Assembly (NCBI RefSeq): GCF_000429245.1
Contig: NZ_AUBM01000009.1
Coordinates: 124,001 to 188,000 of the forward strand
Origin: Schaalia georgiae DSM 6843
GTDB lineage: Bacteria > Actinomycetota > Actinomycetes > Actinomycetales > Actinomycetaceae
Direction of reading: 5' to 3'
DNA length: 64,000 nt
A program made the position numbers and the translations under genes. The notes under the pieces were generated by a model. The model was not told the DNA's origin, ran no database searches, and saw nothing but the letters and a program-made list of their open reading frames with translations. Shown here piece after piece: positions 37,083-45,147 of the stretch (position 1 is the stretch's first letter; each line of letters starts with the position of its first letter).

Positions 37083-37185
37083 GGTAGAGGGCCGTGGCGC
37101 CCGGCGCCGGGGGGCGCCCGGCGCCGGGCGGGGTCTCCGCCGGGGCGGCGCTGCCAAGGCCACCTGTTCCTCCGCGGCCACGCCG

Positions 37186-38925
37186 TCACCCGAAGGTGAA
37201 GGAGTAGAGCGCCAAGCCCTTGCTGGCCGTGACGGTGAGCAGCCCTGAGGTATCGGTGTCCCCGTTCACCAGCGTCATCGAGTTCGGGGTGCCGCTCACA
37301 TGCTGGGTGTGGGTCTGGCCGTCCATCTCCCAGGTGAGGTCGCCCTCGCCTGAGACCACCAGGTCCACGCGGCGCCCGCGCCACATGAGGCGCAGTTCCG
37401 CCTCGTCGTCGGCGGGGCTGATCGACTGGGCGCCGATGCTCCACCGCCCCTGCAGGGCGAAGCGGTCCGCGCCTAGCGAGGCCGGGGCCGCGTAGTCGCG
37501 CGTCCCGGCGGAGTAGGCCTCCGTGCCCGCGAAGCGCGCAGCGCGTTCATGGCCCAAGTAGGTTTCGGGCGTGCGGTGAAAGGCCACTCCTTTGACGCCG
37601 TCGTTGGTGAAGAGCGGGTCGGGCAGTGCGTTGCCCTGGTCGGCCAGGAGCTGGCGGATCAGTGACTCCAGGGTCGCCTCACCGCCCTCTCCGAAGTGCG
37701 TGTAGCGCAGTTGCCCGTGCGCGTCGGCCAGGTACTGGGCGGGCCAGTAGTGGTTGTCGAAATTCGTCCAGGTCTCCAGGTCGGAGTCGACGGCGATCGG
37801 GTAGGTGATGCCCAGCTTGTCGCCCCCGGATTGGACGTTCGCGGTCTCCTTCTCGAAGGCGTACTCGGGGGAGTGGACGCCGATGACTTGGAGCCCGTAG
37901 GGGCGGTACGCCTCGTACAGCTTTTCGATCCCGGGGATGGAGCGCTGGCAGTTGATGCACGAGTACGCCCAGAAGTCGACCAGGGTCGCTCCACTGCCCT
38001 GGGGGGCCTCCTCGCCGTCCGTGTTGAGCCACGCGGTGGGTTTCAAGGAGGGGAGCGCGCCGCAGTCCGCCAGGGTCGTCGCGCCGTCGACGCAGGCTGA
38101 GCGCTGGCCTCCGCCCCTGCTCAGTCCCGGATCGGCGCTGCGCTGCAGTCCTGACGTGTAGTCGGGCAGTGCCCTTTGGAGGACGGCGGGCAAGTCGGTG
38201 ACGATCCCGGCGGCCAACGCCAGGACGGTGGCGCCCGCGGCGATGCGCACGCGCCGCTGGTGGCGGCTGAACGCGGAGACGCGCTCGGTGAGGCGGCGCC
38301 CCGCTAGGGCGAAGACCAGGAGGGGGATCGCTGTGCCCGCGGCGAAGGAGAGCGCCAGGGCCACGGTGTCGGCCCCGATGCGGCCGGTGGAGCCGGCGAC
38401 GCTCACCGCCGCCAGTACGGGCCCCGCGCAGGGCACGTAGGCGGCGCCGAGGACGATGCCCAGGCCGAAGCCGTTGGCCCCCGTGTGCTTACCGGCCTTG
38501 GAGAATGCGGCGAAGGGCTTCTCCAGGACGTGCATGAACCGTGGGACGATCATGCCCACGCCGATGAGGACCAGTAGGACCACTCCGGCCCACCGGATGA
38601 AGTCCTGGGGCAGGTGGAGCGCTGTGAGCAGTGTCGAGCCGAGCAGTGTGAATGCTGTGAAGCTGAGGACCAGTCCCGCGACGACCTGGTAGGGGCGCCA
38701 TTTCGAGGGGGCACGGGGCACTGGCCGGGTCGCGCGGTGGTCTTCCTGTGCGCCGGGAGTCCCCCCGAGGGAGATACCGGTGCCCGGTGCAACAGCGAAG
38801 GAAGGGGAGGGGCGCGCTGAAGCGGCGCCACCCGCCAGGAAGATGACGGGGAGGACGGGGAGGATGCACGGGGAGATGCCCGTGATGAGGCCACCGAGGA
38901 ATCCGATGAGGACCAGGGTTGTCAT
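37186..38925 (-). CDS. dipZ: DipZ: CcdA-type membrane domain, thioredoxin-like domain, C-terminal beta domain
   Basis: The 579-residue protein carries reducing power across the membrane. Residues 1-265 are a CcdA/DsbD-like bundle of about six to seven helices with paired cysteines in GISPCILPVLPV and VPCAGPVL. Residues about 285-430 form an extracytoplasmic TlpA/thioredoxin domain with the redox motif SCINCQRS. The last 140 residues form the jelly-roll domain of DipZ proteins (FALQGRWSIGAQSI...). An insertion rich in Gly and Arg sits in the first loop. AAAGGAGC precedes the ATG. In M. tuberculosis dipZ belongs to the SigK regulon, and the promoter here has a SigK-like signature. Confidence 0.93.
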   Translation of the reverse strand: MTTLVLIGFLGGLITGISPCILPVLPVIFLAGGAASARPSPSFAVAPGTGISLGGTPGAQEDHRATRPVPRAPSKWRPYQVVAGLVLSFTAFTLLGSTLLTALHLPQDFIRWAGVVLLVLIGVGMIVPRFMHVLEKPFAAFSKAGKHTGANGFGLGIVLGAAYVPCAGPVLAAVSVAGSTGRIGADTVALALSFAAGTAIPLLVFALAGRRLTERVSAFSRHQRRVRIAAGATVLALAAGIVTDLPAVLQRALPDYTSGLQRSADPGLSRGGGQRSACVDGATTLADCGALPSLKPTAWLNTDGEEAPQGSGATLVDFWAYSCINCQRSIPGIEKLYEAYRPYGLQVIGVHSPEYAFEKETANVQSGGDKLGITYPIAVDSDLETWTNFDNHYWPAQYLADAHGQLRYTHFGEGGEATLESLIRQLLADQGNALPDPLFTNDGVKGVAFHRTPETYLGHERAARFAGTEAYSAGTRDYAAPASLGADRFALQGRWSIGAQSISPADDEAELRLMWRGRRVDLVVSGEGDLTWEMDGQTHTQHVSGTPNSMTLVNGDTDTSGLLTVTASKGLALYSFTFG

Positions 38926-38954
38926 GATGCTCCTTTCGTGTGGTGCTACTCCTG

Positions 38955-38981
38955 ATTCGTCGCGGTCGCAGTCGTGGATCA
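38955..38981 (-). promoter_or_regulatory. SigK-like promoter of dipZ
   Basis: On the minus strand TGATCC (38981-38976), a 16-base spacer and CGAAT (38959-38955) match the CCATCC-N16/17-CGAAT type of SigK promoter at most positions. It lies 30 bases before the dipZ start, and its sequence and spacing are identical to the divergent promoter at 39018-39044. Confidence 0.7.
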
Positions 38982-39017
38982 GCGGATGTCGTGTGCCGTA
39001 TGTCACTGATGACTAGG

Positions 39018-39044
39018 TGATCCGTGGCGCTGTTCGCGCCGAAT
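39018..39044 (+). promoter_or_regulatory. SigK-like promoter of the repeat lipoprotein
   Basis: TGATCC (39018-39023), a 16-base spacer and CGAATA (39040-39045) reproduce the dipZ promoter exactly in -35 and spacing, in the opposite direction. The lipoprotein ATG follows 50 bases downstream. The pair ties this lipoprotein to dipZ and the adjacent sigK-rskA genes. Confidence 0.7.
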
Positions 39045-39094
39045 AGGAGGGTGAAGGCGCTAACGGAGCGCCCGTCAACAGAAGGAATCACGCA

Positions 39095-39415
39095 ATGAGT
39101 ATTCGCCGCGCGGCTCTGGCAGCCGCTCTCTCCGTCGTCTTCGCCGCTGGTTTGGCGGCCTGCGGGAACTCCGCCAACGACAAGATGGAGAACCCGTCGT
39201 CGCCGTCAATGACGCAGGGCACGAAGACGGATGACGGGAAGATGGACGATGGGAAGACAGATGACGGGAAGATGCACGACGGGAAGACGGATGACGGGAA
39301 GATGAATGATGGGAAGACAGATGACGGGAAGATGGACGACGGGAAGATGAACGATGGGAAGACGGATAATGGGAAGATGGACGACGGGAAGATGGATGAC
39401 GGGAAGAAGGGGTAG
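39095..39415 (+). CDS. Lipoprotein of DDGKM/DDGKT repeats
   Basis: The 106-residue preprotein has a signal peptide and lipobox (AGLAAC), a short spacer with two further methionines, and then twelve five-residue repeats of the form (D/N/H)(D/N)GK(M/T/K), of which seven end in Met. Met and Thr alternate in the first six. The mature chain is almost entirely charged and flexible, so it is probably extended outside the membrane. The repeats are near-perfect 15-bp DNA repeats (GATGACGGGAAGATG) and should vary by slippage. It sits where SigK-regulated MPT83-like proteins sit in mycobacteria but lacks a fasciclin domain. GAAGGAATC precedes the ATG. Confidence 0.8.
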   Translation: MSIRRAALAAALSVVFAAGLAACGNSANDKMENPSSPSMTQGTKTDDGKMDDGKTDDGKMHDGKTDDGKMNDGKTDDGKMDDGKMNDGKTDNGKMDDGKMDDGKKG

Positions 39416-39447
39416 CAGTAGGCCGCGGCTCGGGGCGTCCTAGAGTC

Positions 39448-39491
39448 CCAAGGGCGGCGGGCTAATCCATATGATGTCCCGCCGCCCTTGG
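39448..39491 (+). terminator. 14-bp perfect hairpin after the repeat lipoprotein
   Basis: CCAAGGGCGGCGGG (39448-39461) pairs without mismatch with 39478-39491 around a 16-base loop, 33 bases after the lipoprotein stop. The rest of the gap to the next gene (39492-39719) holds nothing I can identify. Confidence 0.8.
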
Positions 39492-39719
39492 CCCATCTGT
39501 GGGCGCTTGCGGTATTTCAGGGTTGGGTGTGGGTGACCGGGTGCCCCGGCTGAGGGAGTTGCGACTGGCCGGAGCGAGCGCCTTGCGGCTGCCTCCGAAT
39601 GCTCCTCACCGCCGCAGAACTACGCGTCTCCACCCACACCCAACTCTGAAGGGCCATCAAACCATGCAGTGCTCAGTGCTCCCACGGGGTCACCAGTTCG
39701 GTGACCCCGTACGCGGACC

Positions 39720-40328
39720 CTAGCTGAGGCTCCAAGTCCCCAGTAGAATGGCGCTCCCCCACGGGGTATGCGTGAACTGGATTTTCCCGTCGTCCAGGAT
39801 GTCGAAGTCCACGTTATCAGACATATCGTTGTCGAAATACAGGCCCGCGTTCCCGTTCCAATCGGGCGTTTCTTGGATCTTCCAGGATCGGGGAGCTGAA
39901 CAGCCGCGTTTCTCCTCCACTTGTGTAATGCTGCCATCCTCGTTGAAGCGCAGGCTCAATCCTATGCATGACTGCTGATTCGGCCCCTCATAGGTCATGG
40001 TCTTCCCGCTCAGGTTGAGGCTCTTGACCTTGTCCACTTCTGCTTGTCCCGCAGACGCCTTGGATGCTTTGTCGTTCGCTTTCTCCTGATTGCGCGCCTC
40101 CGCTTCGGCTACGACCTGGTCGATGGTGGTCTTGTCCGTTGCGCTGTCGAGCCGGGGCTTGAACTCCTCGCGGTCGGTCGTGTCCAGGTCGGAGAGGCTG
40201 TCGAGCTTCTGGTAGGCCTCGGCCTTGGCGTCCGACACCGACGGGCCACACCCGGTGAGTGTGCTCATAGACACAACACAAGCGGCAATGGCGACCACAA
40301 GCGAGCGGCCAATCCTATGAAGATTCAT
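39720..40328 (-). CDS. Lipoprotein with a GA-like three-helix module
   Basis: The 202-residue preprotein has a lipobox (STLTGC). Residues about 36-78 (AEAYQKLDSLSDLDTTDREEF... to DQVVAEAEARNQE) match the pattern of GA modules: L..L..L, F..R...A, T.ID.V..EA. The C-terminal 85 residues are a beta-rich domain with a Cys pair (QQSCIGLSLRF, KRGCSAPRSW) that could form a disulfide. GA modules in streptococcal and Finegoldia proteins bind serum albumin; that function is not assured here. GGAG upstream supports the ATG at 40328. The base composition is less GC-rich than the neighbours. Confidence 0.75.
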   Translation of the reverse strand: MNLHRIGRSLVVAIAACVVSMSTLTGCGPSVSDAKAEAYQKLDSLSDLDTTDREEFKPRLDSATDKTTIDQVVAEAEARNQEKANDKASKASAGQAEVDKVKSLNLSGKTMTYEGPNQQSCIGLSLRFNEDGSITQVEEKRGCSAPRSWKIQETPDWNGNAGLYFDNDMSDNVDFDILDDGKIQFTHTPWGSAILLGTWSLS

Positions 40329-40584
40329 TAGGATCGCTTCTCCTCTATCTGTTGAAGCGGAGCCATGCGGCTTCGCGATTAATGAGACGTGATAATTCAA
40401 CCACGCACGGGATGAAACCGGAAGGGGCCTGGAGAACTAGCGCTGTTCATAAGTCTGCTGCCCTACGCGTTGTGGGCTGTCGTCGGCCTTTGAGTGCGGA
40501 GGACCGGGCTGCGACCGGTGCAGATCTGGAGTCCGCGGAACCCTCGGGTATGCCAATACGAGCACTCCTACTTGGAGCGGCGCG

Positions 40585-41319
40585 CTAGCGGCCCTGGATC
40601 TGTGTGAACACGCGCCCGATTGGTTCGCGGATGATGAGGTCGGCGCGCCCGTCATAGGGGGTGGGCGTCGCGTTCATGAGGACGAGGCGTCCACCCCGGT
40701 AGTAGTCGATGAGCCCGGCCGCCGGGTAGACCGCCAACGATGTCCCGCCCACGATCAGCATGTCCGCCCCCGCGATGGCCAGGACGGCCCCCTCCAGCGT
40801 CGCAGGGTCCAGCGCCTCGCCGTAGAACACGATGTCCGGGCGCACCACGGCGGAGCACGACGGGCAGTGGGGCACGCGCCCGGCCCGGACCTCGTCGAAG
40901 TCATCGATGGTGGAGCGCGCGCCGCACCCCGTGCACTCCAGCCTCGTCCAGTTCCCGTGGAGCTCGAACACCCGCTTCGAGCCCGCGGCCTGGTGGAGGC
41001 CGTCGATGTTCTGGGTGACCACCGCCTTCAGCTTCCCGGCGCGCTCGAGGTCGGCGAGGCAACGGTGGGCGGCGTTCGGGGCGACCCCCTCGCGGGCGGT
41101 CTCCTCGGCGAACCACGCGTAGTAGGCATCGGGGCAGGCGGAGAAGAAGTCTATGGACAGCACCCGCTCGAGGGGGATCTCGCGGTCCTGGTGGTAGAAG
41201 CCCGTCGCGCCCCGGAAGTCGGGGATCCCGGACTCCGTCGACACCCCCGCGCCTCCGAAGAACACGATATCGTGCGCCTCGGCGATCCATTGCGCCAGGG
41301 TGGACGCGTCGTCACCCAT
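40585..41319 (-). CDS. cobB: Sirtuin NAD-dependent protein deacylase
   Basis: The 244-residue enzyme removes acyl groups from lysines at the cost of NAD. Visible motifs are GAGVSTESGIPDFRG (NAD binding), TQNIDGLH, the catalytic His in ELHGNW, a four-Cys zinc site (CTGCG and CPSC) and VGTSLAVYPA written here as VGGTSLAVYPA. The Tyr/Arg pair of SIRT5-like desuccinylases is not obvious. It follows the last T4SS gene by 68 bases on the same strand without a clear terminator between, so it may be read through from that operon. Otherwise it looks like an ordinary housekeeping sirtuin. Confidence 0.92.
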   Translation of the reverse strand: MGDDASTLAQWIAEAHDIVFFGGAGVSTESGIPDFRGATGFYHQDREIPLERVLSIDFFSACPDAYYAWFAEETAREGVAPNAAHRCLADLERAGKLKAVVTQNIDGLHQAAGSKRVFELHGNWTRLECTGCGARSTIDDFDEVRAGRVPHCPSCSAVVRPDIVFYGEALDPATLEGAVLAIAGADMLIVGGTSLAVYPAAGLIDYYRGGRLVLMNATPTPYDGRADLIIREPIGRVFTQIQGR

Positions 41320-41387
41320 GATGACCCCCTTCGGACATGCTGCCGCCTACGGCAACGGTAGCACCGTCCGGGCGCGCCAGCGGCGCA

Positions 41388-42257
41388 TCAGCTGTTCCCA
41401 GCTATCGCTTTCGCGATCTTGCCCGACCCCAGGACCACCATCATGAGGATCACCGGGGTCACGAGGATCGGAAGGTAGTTGCCCACCAGCCACGCCAGGG
41501 GGTCGTCCGAGCCGAGCGGGCTCACTTCCAGGAAGGAGCCGTTCTCGGCCTTGGAGGCCACGCTGATGATGCCTTTGTAGATGTGGATGCTGACGATGAT
41601 GCACACGCCGTGTATGCACACTTCGACGTACTTCCTCAGGAAGGAAGTGCCGAAGGATTTGGTCTCGTCGTTGCCCAGGAAGGCGAAGGGCAGGGGGGAG
41701 AAGGCGGTGAGCATGTACAGTTCCGCGAAGCGCAGCAGCACGACGATCATGAGCGTCGCCTTGGCTGCCAGGGTGACCAGGAAGGGGATGAGGAGGAAGA
41801 TGAGCATGCCCACCTGGTCCACCGACGAGGCCTTGTCGATGCTCGCGTGGAAGGCGTCGACCGCTGCTCTGTTCTCGTTCACGGAAACGCCCGTGCCCTC
41901 TGGGTCTACATGTGAGTCGTCCATCACGCCGGTGATGAGGGCGCGGATGGCGTTGAGCAGGATGCCCGAGTTCTTCACGGCCATCACCAGGATGATGTAC
42001 TTGAAGATCACGGCGGCGATGAGTTTCACGCCCGTCTGGTGGTCGGCTTCGATGTGGGATGCCTTCCGGTTGAGCTCCACCATCATCACGATCGCGAGGA
42101 CTGTGAGGGCGACGGGCATCACCGCAAAAGTTGCGATATCAGACACTACTTTGCTGGTGCCGTTACTAAAGTCCAATATGTCTTTAGTCACACTTTCGAC
42201 TGATGATGCATAGCCGTTGAAGAGGAACTCGACCAGCTTCTTGAGCGCGTCTTTCAT
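41388..42257 (-). CDS. VirB6/TrbL-like T4SS membrane channel subunit
   Basis: The 289-residue protein has an amphipathic N-terminus (MKDALKKLVEFLFNGYA) and about six membrane segments, for example IATFAVMPVALTVLAIVMMVE, YIILVMAVKNSGILLN, MLIFLLIPFLVTLAAKATLMIVVLL and ILVTPVILMMVVLGSG. The layout and the ELYMLTAFSPLPFAFLGN motif match the TrbL/VirB6-like channel proteins of Gram-positive T4SS. It is the last gene of the proposed operon, starting six bases after the RCC1 gene. Codon usage is visibly less GC-biased around 42120-42230, hinting at foreign ancestry. Confidence 0.8.
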   Translation of the reverse strand: MKDALKKLVEFLFNGYASSVESVTKDILDFSNGTSKVVSDIATFAVMPVALTVLAIVMMVELNRKASHIEADHQTGVKLIAAVIFKYIILVMAVKNSGILLNAIRALITGVMDDSHVDPEGTGVSVNENRAAVDAFHASIDKASSVDQVGMLIFLLIPFLVTLAAKATLMIVVLLRFAELYMLTAFSPLPFAFLGNDETKSFGTSFLRKYVEVCIHGVCIIVSIHIYKGIISVASKAENGSFLEVSPLGSDDPLAWLVGNYLPILVTPVILMMVVLGSGKIAKAIAGNS

Positions 42258-42263
42258 GGTGCG

Positions 42264-43508
42264 TCACTGGGCCCGCTGATTCGACGGGTTGGCGGGCGCC
42301 CCGTTCTGAGACGGCGCCTGGGTGGCCCCCGTGCCCCCGGGGTTCCCCGTGCCCTCCGTCGGCTCGCTGATCTGGGTCGGCGGCAGGTACGCGCTGTCAG
42401 TGCTGGTGATCTGGTGGCGCGTGTTGTCGCCCCACGCCCACACGCCGCGCGTCGCGCGGACGAAGGTCGTGAAGTTCGACGCCTCGATGCCCGTGATCTC
42501 GAGGCCGTCGAGGCCCTCCACCTTCGTCGGGGACAGGTACGTGTCGTCGCTGTCCTTGACCTGGTGGGCGGTGTTCACCCCCCAGCACCACACGCCCTGG
42601 TCCGTGAGTGCGCAGGCGTGGGCCCTGCCCGCCGCGATGTCCTTGATGGCGCCGCCAGGGACCCCCACGACCGCGCTGGGGGATGTGACCTCGCTGTTGC
42701 CGTGGCCGGTCTGGCTCCAGCGGTTGTCCCCCCAGCACCACACCTCCGACGAGGTCGCGGCGCAGGCGAAGTCGTCGCCGGCCACCAGGGAGCGCACCGC
42801 AGTGGGCAGTGAGAAGGTGAAAGTGCGCGCGGTCGCCAAGTCGGCCGTGCCGAGCTGGCCCATCGAGTTCTCGCCTGAGCACGTGACCTCCTTGTCCTCG
42901 GCGATGCACGAGAACGCCTGGCCGCCGGCTGTGAGGACGGCGCCGCCAGCCGTGGTCCCCGCGCTGCTCGAGGCCTTCGTCGCCGAAGTCCCCGACATCG
43001 CGGCGCTCTGCTGGGCGCCCGACGCGGGTCCGACCTCGCCCCCCGCAGTGGGGTCCGTCGCGGGCTTCTGGTTCCTCACCAGCTGGAACACGAGCAGGCC
43101 CAGGCACAGGATGATCACCACGACCCCCGCGATGATCGCGGGGAGGGGGACCGAGGAGCTCAGCGTTCCCCCGGTCGAGGTGGGGGCCACGAAGCCCTGC
43201 TTCTTCTTCGGCGCCTTGCGCGGGGGAGGGGGCGCGGAGCCGTCGATGACCGGGTTGCGGGGGGGTTTGCGCTTGCGCGAGAAGATGCCGCGCGACCGGC
43301 TCCCCTCGACCAGCTCGGCGGGTGGGGCGGGCGGGTCGGGGATCTCCGCGAAGTTCTGGACGCCCCTGGCGAACAGACACCAGTCGCGCAGCTGGAGCCA
43401 CGACGATCCGTGGGACTCCAGGTCGTCGAAGAACGCGTAGCTCCACAGGCTACGGTTACAGGCGAGTTCGTAGAGCTCGACGACGGTCACGCGGGGGTCA
43501 ATGGACAT
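42264..43508 (-). CDS. RCC1-repeat membrane protein in the T4SS operon
   Basis: The 414-residue protein has a short N-terminal domain (residues 1-55, DPRVTVVELYELACNRSLW... to LRDWCLFARG) that resembles a variant leucine-rich repeat seen in actinobacterial proteins. A Pro/Lys-rich cytoplasmic linker leads to one membrane helix (about 123-144, LPAIIAGVVVIILCLGLLV). An external part follows, with a Ser/Thr-rich spacer and four RCC1 propeller blades (CIAEDKEVTCSGENSMGQLG, CAATSSEVWCWGDN, CALTDQGVWCWGVN, TRGVWAWGDN). It ends in a Pro/Gln/Asn-rich tail. A single-pass topology with an external domain is also that of VirB8/TcpC, which is otherwise missing here. GAGGAGAAT precedes the ATG. Confidence 0.75.
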   Translation of the reverse strand: MSIDPRVTVVELYELACNRSLWSYAFFDDLESHGSSWLQLRDWCLFARGVQNFAEIPDPPAPPAELVEGSRSRGIFSRKRKPPRNPVIDGSAPPPPRKAPKKKQGFVAPTSTGGTLSSSVPLPAIIAGVVVIILCLGLLVFQLVRNQKPATDPTAGGEVGPASGAQQSAAMSGTSATKASSSAGTTAGGAVLTAGGQAFSCIAEDKEVTCSGENSMGQLGTADLATARTFTFSLPTAVRSLVAGDDFACAATSSEVWCWGDNRWSQTGHGNSEVTSPSAVVGVPGGAIKDIAAGRAHACALTDQGVWCWGVNTAHQVKDSDDTYLSPTKVEGLDGLEITGIEASNFTTFVRATRGVWAWGDNTRHQITSTDSAYLPPTQISEPTEGTGNPGGTGATQAPSQNGAPANPSNQRAQ

Positions 43509-43566
43509 TGGGGATTCTCCTCATAGCGGACTTCATAGCAGAACGGGCGCGGGGTGCGCGGGGGCG

Positions 43567-45135
43567 TCACAAGAAGCGGCGGACGTTGCGCACACCGGGG
43601 AAGATGGGCTCGATATTGATGCCGCTCTCCGGTGAGTCCGCGCTCACCATCTGGCCGCCGCCCAGTGCGATGGCCGTGTGCCAACTGCCGTCCCCCCAGT
43701 CCCAGAAGATCAGATCCCCGGGCTGCATCTGGTCGTAGGGGACATCGACGCCGCCGGGCGCGGTGGACTGCTCCCTGGCCGTGCGGGGCAGGGACACGCC
43801 CAAGCGCGCCATGAACGCGCCCGTCAGGCCCGAGCAGTCCCAGGCCGTGGGGCCCTGGCTGCCCAGAACGTAGTGGTTCGTGTCGTCCATGGCGATGGAC
43901 TTCGCCCACTCGAGCGCGTCTCCGAGCGAACCGCCCACAGGGGCGACGTCCTGCGCTGCCTGGTACTTGACCATGAGGGAGAGGATCTTCGAGACGTAGT
44001 TCTGGGTCTCGGCGTAGGGCGGGATCCCGCCGTTGCTGATCACCGCTCCGGGGCCGGCGTTGTAACCGGCCAGGGCGACCTCCTGGATGCTGCCCGCCAC
44101 CGCGCCGGAGGCGACGTAGGGGTTGAGCGTCGCCACGATCGAGCACATGAAATGCCCCTGTGAGGGGATCGCGTCCGCGGGGTCCAGGGGATCGGCGCGC
44201 CCGTCGCCGTTGTAGTCCCCGCCCTGCGTCGCCCAGGTGCCCGGCATGAACTGGCTGATGCCCTGGGCTCCGACGGGCGAGGTCGCGTTCGGGTTCCACC
44301 CGGACTCCGCTTCGATCTGCGCGGCGATCAGGGGGGCCGTGATCTCGGGGCACATGGATCCCGCTTGGTTGACGTACTGGGCGTACTCGGGGGGCACGTT
44401 CGCAGCCACGCTTCTGCCCACGGTCCTCTCCTGCTGAGCGATCTCGATCCCCAGGGAGCCGAGGAAGGAGGACAGGAATGTGGCGAGGACCGTGACCATG
44501 CCCAGCAGGGACAGGTTCTTCGCCGCCATCAGCGCTGTGGCGACGAGGCTGCCGATCGCTTTCGACGCGACGACGATGAAATGCGAGACAGCCTGGGCGG
44601 CGTGCGCCGCAATGCTGGCGGCCTTGGTCCCGTTGATCGCCCCCAGCAGCATCATGGGCTTGGACGCCTTGATGGCTGCGGACATCTTGCCGGTCATCCC
44701 GCCCAGGGAGGACAGGGCGTCGCCCAGCCCGCGCGTTTTGAGCAGGAGGGACTTGGAGCCTCCGCTGACCAGCTTCCCGCCGACCATGCCCCCCTTGGCG
44801 GCAGTCGCCGCGCCCTTCTTGCCCACGACCAGAAGGTTGTCCCCGACAGCCCGTATCGACTCCTTGGGGATCAGGCTCGAGGCGTTGGAGCCAACCGCTC
44901 CGACCGGATCGGAGTGGATGGACGCGGCGTCGAACCCGTTCGCCTGGGCGGCGCCGACCTGGTGGGTGGCGCCGCGGGCGCCCTCGTGCAGGGCGGTCCC
45001 GCCGGTTGTTTGCGGAACGCCATGAGCGCCCTCGTGCAGGGCGGATCCCGACGATTGCGTGATCGAGGCGACGCGCGTTTTCAGCTCCGTCTTGGCGTAC
45101 TTGATCGTCGGGCCGGCTTGCTGCTGGAACTTCAT
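43567..45135 (-). CDS. Bifunctional wall hydrolase (lytic transglycosylase plus NlpC/P60), VirB1-like
   Basis: The 522-residue protein opens a path through peptidoglycan for the T4SS. After about 110 low-complexity residues come hydrophobic stretches (ASIAAHAAQAVSHFIVVAS, NLSLLGMVTVLATFLSSFLG). Residues about 245-365 form an SLT lysozyme-like domain (catalytic Glu in IAAQIEAESGWNP, then QGISQFMPGTW and AGYNAGPGAV). The C-terminal NlpC/P60 domain has Cys in AWDCSGLTG and His in SWHTAIALGG. The two-domain muramidase/peptidase is typical of Gram-positive conjugation systems. GAGGGGAGAA precedes the ATG, 12 bases after the virB4-like stop. Confidence 0.9.
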   Translation of the reverse strand: MKFQQQAGPTIKYAKTELKTRVASITQSSGSALHEGAHGVPQTTGGTALHEGARGATHQVGAAQANGFDAASIHSDPVGAVGSNASSLIPKESIRAVGDNLLVVGKKGAATAAKGGMVGGKLVSGGSKSLLLKTRGLGDALSSLGGMTGKMSAAIKASKPMMLLGAINGTKAASIAAHAAQAVSHFIVVASKAIGSLVATALMAAKNLSLLGMVTVLATFLSSFLGSLGIEIAQQERTVGRSVAANVPPEYAQYVNQAGSMCPEITAPLIAAQIEAESGWNPNATSPVGAQGISQFMPGTWATQGGDYNGDGRADPLDPADAIPSQGHFMCSIVATLNPYVASGAVAGSIQEVALAGYNAGPGAVISNGGIPPYAETQNYVSKILSLMVKYQAAQDVAPVGGSLGDALEWAKSIAMDDTNHYVLGSQGPTAWDCSGLTGAFMARLGVSLPRTAREQSTAPGGVDVPYDQMQPGDLIFWDWGDGSWHTAIALGGGQMVSADSPESGINIEPIFPGVRNVRRFL

Positions 45136-45147
45136 GGCGTTCTCCCC

